From a virus: a DNA stretch of 32,070 nucleotides. This document shows positions 14,855 through 22,173 of this stretch, piece by piece. The number at the start of each line of letters is the position of its first letter. The first letter of the stretch is position 1. The stretch is taken from positions 1 to 32,070 of IMG/VR virus record IMGVR_UViG_3300035388_000080, one strand, 5' to 3'. The translations under genes were made by a program, and so were the position numbers. The notes under the pieces are model-generated. The model was not told where the DNA came from and did not search any database. It saw only the letters and a program-made list of their open reading frames with translations.

Positions 14855-15402
14855 CTATCTGGTACCTCCCAGGGCTTTTGCAATGGCACCGGCCATGACA
14901 TCCATTTGTCTCTCTTCCAGCCATAAGGCGTTTGCATATTGTTGAATGAATTGGTCCATGTCCTGTTCCAGCTCTTCTTTTAACTGCTGTTGAATGACCA
15001 AGGCGGCCTGCTGAACCCAGTTTTCACTGAGTCCAGCACGGGCGGTCCTTAGAGCTTTTTTACCGTATAATCCTCATTCAGACCGATCTCTGTCTGGAGA
15101 GCATTGTTCAAGGCAACCACCCGGCCCGGTTTATCCTTGAGCTCTGATTTAAGTTCTGCAGCAGATGGGTCAATGGCCATATCAAAAACAAGGTTTTTTA
15201 CAGCCACGGCCAGCTTGCCTTTTGACGAGGTGCCAAGAAACCGGTTCATATCCATCTGCTTGGGTTTCTTGAAATAGTATTCTTCATCATTTTCACCGGT
15301 TAACAGCAAAACCGTGGATCCCTTTTCTATTGCGTCCTTTACAGCATCAGGAACATCAGGTTTTGTATCTGTTTTTTTGTCTTTGACGGATTTTGGATCC
15401 AT
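14855..15402 (-). CDS. Tail assembly chaperone, long form by -1 frameshift (GT-type)
   Basis: Reading the chaperone gene to the A AAA AAG heptamer at 15061-15055 and then slipping back one base gives an open frame of 66 more codons (ALRTARAGLSENW to AKALGGTR), with TAG at 14857-14855. The fusion would be 182 aa against 117 for the unshifted product. The extension is Gln/Glu-rich and helical, like the T domains of tail chaperones that contact the tape measure protein. It has no start codon or ribosome site that would explain it as a separate gene, and it sits directly before the tape measure gene. The conserved use of such frameshifts in tailed phages, Mu included, supports the call. Confidence 0.85.
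15049..15402 (-). CDS. Tail assembly chaperone, short form (G-type)
   Basis: The 117-aa unshifted product. It lies between the tube gene and the tape measure gene, the conserved site of the lambda G-like chaperone. The sequence starts with a Lys/Asp-rich disordered segment, followed by a strand pair (STVLLLTGENDEEYYFKKP) and helices (SKGKLAVAVKNLVFDMAID). AAAGAGGAAATT precedes the ATG. The last codons, GTA AAA AAG CTC TAA, contain the slippery site, so most ribosomes would stop here and a fraction would make the long form. Confidence 0.8.
   Translation of the reverse strand: MDPKSVKDKKTDTKPDVPDAVKDAIEKGSTVLLLTGENDEEYYFKKPKQMDMNRFLGTSSKGKLAVAVKNLVFDMAIDPSAAELKSELKDKPGRVVALNNALQTEIGLNEDYTVKKL
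15055..15061 (-). promoter_or_regulatory. Slippery heptamer A AAA AAG for programmed -1 frameshift
   Basis: The heptamer is in the correct register (GTA AAA AAG), one sense codon before the zero-frame stop. A GAGGA sequence begins about 14 bases upstream, 9 bases clear of the heptamer. This resembles the dnaX arrangement, in which a Shine-Dalgarno-like element stimulates slippage on the same heptamer. I could not verify a downstream stem-loop. Confidence 0.85.
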
Positions 15403-15451
15403 AATTTCCTCTTTATTTGTTAGTATCTAAGATTAAAGCATTAACAAGGTC

Positions 15452-15880
15452 TTAATAGGCGTCTTCATCCCCCCATTTGATGGGGCTCAGGATTTTAAAA
15501 TCAATCTTTCTGGCGCCTACTTTGTCATCACCTTGCTTGCCGCTGGTGTCTGTTTTGGTAAATTTCACATCAGGCAGAGTATCATTTACGGCAGGCATAT
15601 CATCGTTGGCATACCCCACCACAATCCGGCACGGCTTGGCTTTGTAGAGACTTCCACCAAGACCTTTTTTAAGGGCTTCAAATTCCTTCAGGTCTAATTC
15701 CATGGATCCGGAGGCTTTATAATTTTTCCGACCGTATCCCCGGGGAGTGCTGCCTTTGCCATAATGTTCTTCCACATCGGCTTCATCGCTGTAACTGATA
15801 TCCGTGATATCCATGGCAACGCCATGGGGAAGCCTTATCTCGACGGATTCCCAGTCATAATCATTTCCATTAATTGGCAT
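15452..15880 (-). CDS. Tail tube protein
   Basis: A 142-aa protein directly after the sheath gene, the fixed place of the tube protein in contractile-tailed phages. Tube-like elements include WESVEIRLPHGVAMDITDISYS at the N-terminus, the charged arm YGKGSTPRGYGRKNYKASGSMEL (about residues 40-62) and RKIDFKILSPIKWG at the end. AAAGGAG precedes the ATG. It would stack in hexameric rings inside the sheath. The call rests on position plus fold-like pattern and not on a specific motif. Confidence 0.85.
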   Translation of the reverse strand: MPINGNDYDWESVEIRLPHGVAMDITDISYSDEADVEEHYGKGSTPRGYGRKNYKASGSMELDLKEFEALKKGLGGSLYKAKPCRIVVGYANDDMPAVNDTLPDVKFTKTDTSGKQGDDKVGARKIDFKILSPIKWGDEDAY

Positions 15881-15890
15881 GGTTTCTCCT

Positions 15891-17585
15891 TTATGCTGCT
15901 AATTCAAGTCTCGGGTCAAAAGCTGATCCGGCATAGGCATAGCTGGCATACAGTTTGATTTCCCGGATAATTGGAATACCCACAAGTTTAATCAGGACAG
16001 CCACACCGTTGTTGACAACATCCTGGCCGACCGGGATTTCTACCACATACCCTGCAAGCTCCTGGGGAACAGCTGCAACCATGGTATTCAAAGCGTTTTC
16101 AATATTGGCCTTCAAATACGCAATCCCGGTTGCATTTCCTTCCAGGGCAAGATCCCCGGCTTCATCATACATGGATTTCAAAGCAGCGATTCTGGCTTTC
16201 CTGACAGCCTTGAAGACGGTCCTCAAGACCTCCTCATATTGAAAATCACTGGTAACGTCAGCCAGGGTTTTTGAGTCTCCCCAATAAGCCGCATTCAGTC
16301 CGGCATAATGCTTGGCCGTAACATAGCCGTTGGTTTCAAGCATTACCTGCATGGCTTCGGTATAATCATCCTGAAGGCTTCCCTGGGAAATTCCACCGTC
16401 CAAAACCCTTCCTGCAGCCCGCTGGACAGGAATACTGAGTACCCGGCCCGACAGGAGTCCGCCCCAGTTCCTTTTCACCCGCTTCCCGGTTGAATCGGAG
16501 ACCTCCCCGAATGCACTGCAAACCGTGACAAAATTGTGGGAATAGCCCAGCCGGTCATTGACAATGGCCGCAACCCAGTCGTTAAGGTCTTCATCCGCAT
16601 AGGGCAGCCGGGTCTCTGCCCGGAAATAAGTGGGCCGGTGTTTGTTCCATAGATCATCCGCCTTGGCTCCCATAGCTGCCCAGTCAACAGAATCCGACGG
16701 TCCCACCACATGGACAAACTCAATATCGTACAGGCTCAAGGGCTGTTCAAGAGCAGTCATAACAGCAGATATGGACGGCACCGGTGGCATCAGTTCGCAT
16801 TCATACATATCACCCGCCACCAGATCAGGGCTTTCGGGCACGGTAATAGATACCCCTGTACTCCCTGCGACAACGACACCATCAACGGGGACTGTGGCAA
16901 TAGCTCCCCAGGAGTCCCCGCCGTCAACACTCATTTGATATGTGGCATCATTGAGGCCACCTGCAGATGCAATGCCCAGAACGATTTGAGCAGCAGCTTT
17001 CACCGTGCCGGCAATGGTAATGTCCGGGCCGGTACCGGTTTTTTTAACAGGGCCGATGGCATTCCTTACGGCAAACGCATACGTGTCCCCGGCTATATGG
17101 GTGCCAACCTCAAGGGTCAGGGTGGCACCTGTTGTGCCGATACTGATCTGACCGTCCACAGGGACAATAGCCGGGGAACCAAACGTGGATCCACCATCTT
17201 CAGATACCTTGGCCTCAGCAGTTCCTAAAACCCCGCCGGTCTCAATTTCAACCACCACATCCGCATTTTCAACCGGTGTTCCCGTAACAGCTCCCCCGGG
17301 GCCGGTACCCGTATGCTGTGCAGGAGAAATATATCCTCCATCCAAACCAGCCACCGGCACGGCAATCACAATAGGATTCTGACCGCCGGTTGCAAAAATA
17401 TCTCTTAACCTGTCCACCAGGGGACCAACACCCAGCAGCGTTTCAAGGTCCGAATCCTTGCCAAGCAAATAACCTTTGCCAGCTTCACCGACACTGCAGA
17501 CCCCAACAATAAGAGCGGATCCCTCCACTCCTCCGGGAGCAAGGCCACTGGTTCCGTTTACCAAATACTCTAATACGTCTCCCAT
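15891..17585 (-). CDS. Tail sheath protein (DUF2586-like) with duplicated internal domain
   Basis: A 564-aa contractile sheath protein. The N-terminal 80 residues (GSALIVGVCSVGEAGKGYLL, FATGGQNPIVIAVPV) and the C-terminal 250 residues (VTSDFQYEEVLRTVFKAVRKAR, AGYVVEIPVGQDVVNNGVAV, IPIIREIKLYASYAYAGS) are typical of Mu-type and DUF2586 sheath proteins, with the terminal strand-forming arm. Between them, residues about 92-175 and 183-266 are two related copies of an 85-residue beta-rich domain, each with a Thr-Gly-Thr-Gly-Pro start and a Ser-x-Asp-Gly-Gly-x-Ser motif. These should project from the sheath surface. The ATG is preceded by AAAGG about 8 bases upstream. Confidence 0.92.
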   Translation of the reverse strand: MGDVLEYLVNGTSGLAPGGVEGSALIVGVCSVGEAGKGYLLGKDSDLETLLGVGPLVDRLRDIFATGGQNPIVIAVPVAGLDGGYISPAQHTGTGPGGAVTGTPVENADVVVEIETGGVLGTAEAKVSEDGGSTFGSPAIVPVDGQISIGTTGATLTLEVGTHIAGDTYAFAVRNAIGPVKKTGTGPDITIAGTVKAAAQIVLGIASAGGLNDATYQMSVDGGDSWGAIATVPVDGVVVAGSTGVSITVPESPDLVAGDMYECELMPPVPSISAVMTALEQPLSLYDIEFVHVVGPSDSVDWAAMGAKADDLWNKHRPTYFRAETRLPYADEDLNDWVAAIVNDRLGYSHNFVTVCSAFGEVSDSTGKRVKRNWGGLLSGRVLSIPVQRAAGRVLDGGISQGSLQDDYTEAMQVMLETNGYVTAKHYAGLNAAYWGDSKTLADVTSDFQYEEVLRTVFKAVRKARIAALKSMYDEAGDLALEGNATGIAYLKANIENALNTMVAAVPQELAGYVVEIPVGQDVVNNGVAVLIKLVGIPIIREIKLYASYAYAGSAFDPRLELAA

Positions 17586-17588
17586 GGT

Positions 17589-17846
17589 TTATGCCTTTAT
17601 CCTTCCACCGCCCTGGGGACGGTTCCTGAATTTCGTTAATGCCTGCTGAAACTGTTTTTCAGACACTTGTTTTCCCTGAGCCCAGCCCGCTGCCTTCATT
17701 AAACCGGCTGTTTCCCAGGAAAGAAGACCATTTGTTTCTGCCAGGGTCTCAACCGGGGATAACGCTTCTTTCTTTGTCCCAGTCGATTCCGGCCTTTTAG
17801 GGGCCGTTAACTTGTTCATCGCCTTTTCAGGCTTGTCCTTGGCCAT
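17589..17846 (-). CDS. Small hypothetical protein upstream of the sheath
   Basis: An 85-aa basic protein. The N-terminal 35 residues are Lys/Pro/Thr-rich and probably disordered; the rest is helical (SWETAGLMKAAGWAQGKQV, FQQALTKFRNR). A strong TAGGAGG ribosome site precedes the ATG. Its stop lies 3 bases before the sheath ATG. Mu and relatives also carry a small gene of unknown function just before the sheath. A sheath chaperone or a connector segment is possible; I recognise no domain. Confidence 0.75.
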   Translation of the reverse strand: MAKDKPEKAMNKLTAPKRPESTGTKKEALSPVETLAETNGLLSWETAGLMKAAGWAQGKQVSEKQFQQALTKFRNRPQGGGRIKA

Positions 17847-17854
17847 AAAACCTC

Positions 17855-18442
17855 CTATTTTAACTCTGGTTGAATATCCACATCCCCGATAATGGGGATT
17901 TTTTTCTGTACATAGATCCCGCCGGTAAACTCTACCCTCACGATTGCCTTGACCGGTAATCGTTTTAGAGATTGTCTTGCCTCTTCAGCATCCCAGGGTC
18001 TCAAAGAATCCTGGAGATCGATCTTGACGGCATTATTGAATTCATCAGCAATTACTTTATGCTCTGCAATCCTCTGCTCAAGCTGGTCAACAAGACCTTT
18101 GAATGCCTCAAAGTCCCACAGACCCGGGATATCTGCCTGACCCCATTGATCCCCGAAAGAGGCCGCATAAAGCAAAATTCGAAACATGATTTTCCGTTCA
18201 AACCGCCTTCGGGTCCGGGTGTAGTATTCGCATGCTGCATCCCTGACGTTGGAGACCAGCCTCCCGTCTTTTTTCTTCTTGTCATGGAGCACAAGACAGC
18301 AGGCTGCAAACTGGTGATCTTTGAGAAAATCCCTGGGTTTCGGTCCGAAAAAGATGTTGCCGGTCTCAAACGCAAAGGCCTTTTCATACCCGTGCAGCTC
18401 CCGGATCTGGTCATTCAAAAATTGTTTGCAGACTTCAATCAT
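17855..18442 (-). CDS. Head-tail/tail terminator region protein
   Basis: A 195-aa protein between the gpG-like morphogenesis gene and the sheath region, the usual place of a tail terminator (Mu gp37 region). It contains a Tyr/Arg-rich helix (DAACEYYTRTRRRFERKIMF, about 68-87) and a strand-rich C-terminus ending IPIIGDVDIQPELK, which resembles tail-terminator folds. Its ATG overlaps the upstream stop by 4 bases. No motif fixes the role, so it stands on position. Confidence 0.7.
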   Translation of the reverse strand: MIEVCKQFLNDQIRELHGYEKAFAFETGNIFFGPKPRDFLKDHQFAACCLVLHDKKKKDGRLVSNVRDAACEYYTRTRRRFERKIMFRILLYAASFGDQWGQADIPGLWDFEAFKGLVDQLEQRIAEHKVIADEFNNAVKIDLQDSLRPWDAEEARQSLKRLPVKAIVRVEFTGGIYVQKKIPIIGDVDIQPELK

Positions 18443-18915
18443 TTTTTAAATACCTTGATGACCACGCCCTGAAGTTCAGCCGCCACATCATCCTTGATTT
18501 CGTCAAATGTGGGCTCCCACAACTTCCTGGCCGGAATTATTGTACCATCGTTGTCAGGCTGCTCATGGATGATGGCCACGTCGGTCACATCCTCTCCGTC
18601 CTTGTTCTTCACTCCCCGTTGGACTCCCACGGCCCCTGTAAAATCATCAATCTGGGCTGTGGTGATATTGCTGTACATCTGGTTGGACGCTCTCAGGGTG
18701 TCGGGGCTCAAACCTTTTTTTTCTTTTTGGTCGGCATACTTAGGATCCAGCTCATCCCAACCCAGGTCCTGATCGTCCACATGGGCAAGTACCCTCCGTT
18801 CAACATCAATCATTTTCCTTCGGATAGTCTTTGACATACCCTTTTTGATGTTGTTTGCAGCACCGTCAAGAACGGCCAAGGCCTTTTTCCAATCCCCTGT
18901 GAGAGTCGCACCCAT
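18439..18915 (-). CDS. Phage virion morphogenesis protein (Mu gpG / P2 gpS-like)
   Basis: A 158-aa tail-completion/head-tail joining protein. The helical N-terminus (IKKGMSKTIRRKMIDVERRVL) and the conserved segment HEQPDNDGTIIPARKLWEP (about 117-135, with the I-P-A-R signature) are typical of the virion morphogenesis family, followed by the usual terminal helix. The ATG overlaps the upstream stop by one base. It is flanked by head-tail connectors, as in Mu between capsid and tail genes. Confidence 0.88.
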   Translation of the reverse strand: MGATLTGDWKKALAVLDGAANNIKKGMSKTIRRKMIDVERRVLAHVDDQDLGWDELDPKYADQKEKKGLSPDTLRASNQMYSNITTAQIDDFTGAVGVQRGVKNKDGEDVTDVAIIHEQPDNDGTIIPARKLWEPTFDEIKDDVAAELQGVVIKVFKK

Positions 18916-19289
18916 TATCTGACAATCTCCATGACGACCATGAGTTTCTTATCCCGAAACACGGATGGTTCACCCAGTTTTATGATGGCAAATTGCTCTC
19001 CATCCATCCAAACCGGTGTGTCATACCCGATAAGCAGGATGTCATTTTCATCAACAAGCCCCTTCTCGTCCAAATACTGGCGATTTAAAGCCAGTTTAAA
19101 GGCTTCGTCTATAGATTCACCCTCTTCTCTGGCTAAAAGCTCATTTTTGATGGATATACGGCCGCAAAATAACTCAATTAATTCATCGCCATCGCCAAAG
19201 ACGACAGGATACTTTTGAAAGGTGTCTGTGACATCCCGGATGGCAGCGATGAATTCAGCCTGGGCAGCATCATCAAAAAGATCAGTCAT
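18915..19289 (-). CDS. Head-tail joining protein
   Basis: A 124-aa protein with a helical N-terminus and a beta-rich C-terminal half (LLIGYDTPVWMDGEQFAII, KKLMVVMEIVR), a layout shared with small stopper or joining proteins. It lies between a helical connector-like protein and the gpG-like gene, starting 8 bases inside the former and overlapping the latter by one base. The position after the capsid gene indicates work at the portal-tail interface. The specific family is not recognised. Confidence 0.7.
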   Translation of the reverse strand: MTDLFDDAAQAEFIAAIRDVTDTFQKYPVVFGDGDELIELFCGRISIKNELLAREEGESIDEAFKLALNRQYLDEKGLVDENDILLIGYDTPVWMDGEQFAIIKLGEPSVFRDKKLMVVMEIVR

Positions 19290-19662
19290 CGGTCACCACC
19301 ATCATGGGGATCCCCGTGTCAACACTTGTACCGACACCGGCCTTTTTTTCCAGGATATCGGCATCCAGCTTGGAACCCATCTCCTTGAGAAACTTAAGTT
19401 TATCCACCCACTCTGCCTTACCGGCACCATCCCCTTCGGCTGAAGCCATGGCTTTTTTATACTTGCTCATGGAAGGCAGGATCAAAGCTTTGGCTGTCAT
19501 GTCGGCAATAAGAGATTTTTGCAGGATTGTCATGTCATCTTCAGCAACCCCTTCAAAGCCAGCAAGTGCCCCGGATTCCTCAATGAAAGAATCCAGGGAA
19601 CCTGCAAACAGTTCCGCCTCATCCGGGAGGCGGTTTGCAACCATTTGATTAATTGTAGCCAT
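19282..19662 (-). CDS. Head-tail connector-like helical protein
   Basis: A 126-aa protein, almost all helical (INQMVANRLPDEAEL, MTILQKSLIADMTAKAL), with a short extended C-terminus rich in Gly, Thr and Val. Small helical proteins right after the major capsid gene are usually head-tail adaptors docking on the portal. Its start overlaps the capsid stop by one base (TGATG-like), so expression is coupled to the capsid. No specific motif is visible. Confidence 0.7.
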   Translation of the reverse strand: MATINQMVANRLPDEAELFAGSLDSFIEESGALAGFEGVAEDDMTILQKSLIADMTAKALILPSMSKYKKAMASAEGDGAGKAEWVDKLKFLKEMGSKLDADILEKKAGVGTSVDTGIPMMVVTDD

Positions 19663-20657
19663 CAGGTAGCCTGAAAAACCCTGCAGGCATCCGTGAATAT
19701 TTTGGAAAAACCAATCACCTGGCTGGCAACTGTCTTTTCAAACTGCTTGTCAATGACCTTGTCGGTTTCGATCAACTCGGCCCCGGCTTCTTTAACCATT
19801 TCCAGAGCGGCAGATTTGTCGATCTGAAAGATCTGACCATCACCCAGGGTGGTGTCTGTCCAGTTGAACTTTTTCATGGAGTTACCAAAAGGCGTAACCC
19901 AGGCACCAGTCTTAGCCGTATCAAAAAGCCGGGTGTCCTTGAACTCATCAATCAGGCAAAGGGTCTGGATAGAGGCTTTTTTGGAAAACCAGACTGAAGC
20001 TTCCCAGTCATCCATGGCCAGGTCGAATTCAAGCAGGTGGGCATAATCAAGGACCGCGGTGGTCTTTGCTGCCGGGTTGGCATTGCCGTCTCCGTTTAAG
20101 AGCGTATACACGGCATAGGCCACCATCTTTTTTGCCAGGCGCTTTCCAATGAGCTGCATGTGGATGGACAGCAACGGCAGCTTCATCCTTCTCAGAACTT
20201 CATAGGTCGCCTCCAGGCCGATACCTATCTTGCCCAGGGTGATGGCCTGTTTGCCCACAGCCATTTTAACCGTGGGGAATGCGCCGCCTTCAGCAATCCT
20301 TTTGAAATCAAGCTTTTTGTTGTCAAATACGGCTTTGACGGTTTCATACACGCCACTGTCAATGGTCACGGTGGTGGCAATAATATCTTCCAAGGTGACG
20401 TCTTTTTTGCCAAGACCCACCATGCCGATCCGCAAATTCCGGTTAATGAATTCCGGGAACAGCACCTTGTCGTCACTGGTCCTGTAGAACTTTTCAACCG
20501 TGTCTTGTCTCAGGTTGATGTCCTGTTCTGACAGGGCAAACTCAAAGGCGTCAAGACCCTCAATATCGGAAGGCCGTTCTGTCTCCAGATACTCGGACAT
20601 GGTTAACCCCTTACCCCCGGCTTCCCCATATATTTCTTTTGTAATTCCTACTGCCAT
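19662..20657 (-). CDS. Major capsid protein
   Basis: A 331-aa protein in the capsid slot after protease/scaffold and decoration genes. The N-terminal arm is helical and charged; the middle contains an extended-loop-like segment (VKMAVGKQAITLGKIGIGLEATYEVL, about 132-157) and the long spine-like helix LLSIHMQLIGKRLAKKMVAYAVY. The C-terminal part has a GDGQIFQIDKSAALEM segment. These features fit an HK97-fold capsid protein of Mu gpT type. AAGGAG precedes the ATG. It would be the most abundant head protein; the T-number cannot be judged. Confidence 0.88.
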   Translation of the reverse strand: MAVGITKEIYGEAGGKGLTMSEYLETERPSDIEGLDAFEFALSEQDINLRQDTVEKFYRTSDDKVLFPEFINRNLRIGMVGLGKKDVTLEDIIATTVTIDSGVYETVKAVFDNKKLDFKRIAEGGAFPTVKMAVGKQAITLGKIGIGLEATYEVLRRMKLPLLSIHMQLIGKRLAKKMVAYAVYTLLNGDGNANPAAKTTAVLDYAHLLEFDLAMDDWEASVWFSKKASIQTLCLIDEFKDTRLFDTAKTGAWVTPFGNSMKKFNWTDTTLGDGQIFQIDKSAALEMVKEAGAELIETDKVIDKQFEKTVASQVIGFSKIFTDACRVFQAT

Positions 20658-20693
20658 TTTCTTTATTCTCCTTAGTTTGCAGTTATGCCCTTG

Positions 20694-21065
20694 TTAACCC
20701 AGGTCCAGGAACAGCAGATTGTCCGTGGAGTTCACTTCAACGATATGAAACATCCTGCCGGTTCCAGCCACAGTCGGGGCCTTAACCCCGCCCAAGCCAT
20801 CAGCAACAAGCTCCTTGTATCCTGGCGTGATGGTCCCGGTATAAGACACTTCTTTCATACCGTGTCTTTCAAGGCCCAGGATCCCGGCTGCTTCATCAAC
20901 CTTGCCAATAACACCATAAAAGGCATCCTCTGCATCACAGACATCAATGGTCTGGCCAGCAGACAGTTTGCCCACCTGGTTCTCATTGGCCACGGCAACG
21001 CCCGAAGCACTCAAAAATGTTATTGTGCCGGTATTACCGATCCCTTCAAAACTTACGTCAAACAT
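20694..21065 (-). CDS. Putative head decoration protein
   Basis: A 123-aa, all-beta, Gly/Val-rich protein placed between the protease/scaffold and the major capsid, where decoration (head-stabilising) proteins usually lie. Motifs such as IDVCDAEDAFYGVIGKVDEA and VSYTGTITPGYKEL suggest a small barrel. A strong AAAGGGAGAG ribosome site suggests high expression, fitting a protein needed in hundreds of copies. The family is not certain. Confidence 0.75.
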   Translation of the reverse strand: MFDVSFEGIGNTGTITFLSASGVAVANENQVGKLSAGQTIDVCDAEDAFYGVIGKVDEAAGILGLERHGMKEVSYTGTITPGYKELVADGLGGVKAPTVAGTGRMFHIVEVNSTDNLLFLDLG

Positions 21066-21102
21066 AATTCTCTCCCTTTCCCCGGTTTAAAGCCCGGAAC
21101 TG

Positions 21103-22158
21103 TTAAGGCATTTTATATTTGCTGATATCCACGGATTTCTTGTCCCCATCACCACTGGCCTGGGAAGATCTCCGGGACAATCTCTCACCGCATTTTGGGC
21201 AGGCCAGGGGAACAGAATCCTCGACCGCCGCCTGGTATTCATCCACAAAGGACTCGGCGGTATCAAGGTCTGCTTTTTCAACCACGTTGGTGATAAAGCT
21301 TTCCTTGGCAGCCTCACCCTTGGCAGCTTTATAAAGCGTGACCGCCTTTTCTCGGGTTTTTGTCAAATGGGCTTTACCGATCTTTGCATCATCTTCAAGT
21401 CCGGCAATTTTTGCTTCAAGTCCGGTAATGCTTTCCAGGATGGCCTTTTCAATGTCCTCCGGAGACGGCTCACCGCTGAGGTCAAACCGGGTTAAAAATT
21501 GTGCTGAATGCTTCATTTCATCCTCTCCATGGTTAAAAGTTTCATGGGCCTCTTCCGTACCGGCCTCAAACGATTTTGCGTAACTGTCCTCACCTTCCCA
21601 GACAATGGACATCTCACCCACGTTACTGATTTTGGTGACGACAAAACGCACGATTTCACCCTCCACCTCTTCACCCAGGTGGTCATAGAACCACTTAAGA
21701 TCAGGGTGGGATTTTTTATATTCGAACCAGATGGTGGCACTGGCAGATCTCAAGGCCCCTGTTTCCACACCCCTCACAAGGTTCGGATCTGCAACCCTGT
21801 CCAGGACAAACTGGGCATTGACGCCGTTGGGCTCGTTCTTGCCGTCCCATACAGCTTTTTGCGTATATCCCTTCCATTGGGTGACATCCATCCGGTGGTT
21901 GGCAAAGATGGTAACCCCCTCAAAAAACGGGACGGCTGCCTTAAGGACACCGGGTGAGGAAAAGTCAAAGAACCGGGACTGAGTGGTGGTGGCGGAAAGG
22001 CAGCGGAACAGCTTTACAAACAATTCATCACTCTGGTTTTCCGATTCCTCCACTTCAAAACTGAATGGTTTTCCACCGGCTTGAAGGGGCATGTTTTCCG
22101 GGACAAGGTCAAATTGTGCCTTTGCAAGTCCCTCTTTGATAATTGTGTAACCTGGCAT
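21103..22158 (-). CDS. Prohead protease-scaffold protein
   Basis: A 351-aa protein combining a capsid maturation protease and a scaffold. His88 in FANHRMD and Ser138 or Ser140 in ALRSASATIWF lie about 50 residues apart, matching the His/Ser spacing of HK97-type (herpesvirus-like) prohead proteases. Residues about 225-320 form a helical, charged scaffold-like region, including DIEKAILESITGLEAKIAGLE. Unusually, the end carries CPKC (Cys320 and Cys323) before a basic tail. AGGAG precedes the ATG. Mu has an equivalent gpI protease with an overlapping scaffold form. The third catalytic residue is not identified. Confidence 0.82.
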   Translation of the reverse strand: MPGYTIIKEGLAKAQFDLVPENMPLQAGGKPFSFEVEESENQSDELFVKLFRCLSATTTQSRFFDFSSPGVLKAAVPFFEGVTIFANHRMDVTQWKGYTQKAVWDGKNEPNGVNAQFVLDRVADPNLVRGVETGALRSASATIWFEYKKSHPDLKWFYDHLGEEVEGEIVRFVVTKISNVGEMSIVWEGEDSYAKSFEAGTEEAHETFNHGEDEMKHSAQFLTRFDLSGEPSPEDIEKAILESITGLEAKIAGLEDDAKIGKAHLTKTREKAVTLYKAAKGEAAKESFITNVVEKADLDTAESFVDEYQAAVEDSVPLACPKCGERLSRRSSQASGDGDKKSVDISKYKMP

Positions 22159-22173
22159 AATTAACTCCTGTTA

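Noticed and set aside
14755-14937. Minus-strand 60-codon frame in the gap before the tape measure gene
   Set aside because: It overlaps the tail chaperone extension in another frame, lacks a ribosome site and encodes nothing recognisable; the chaperone frameshift and the plus-strand membrane ORF explain the region better.
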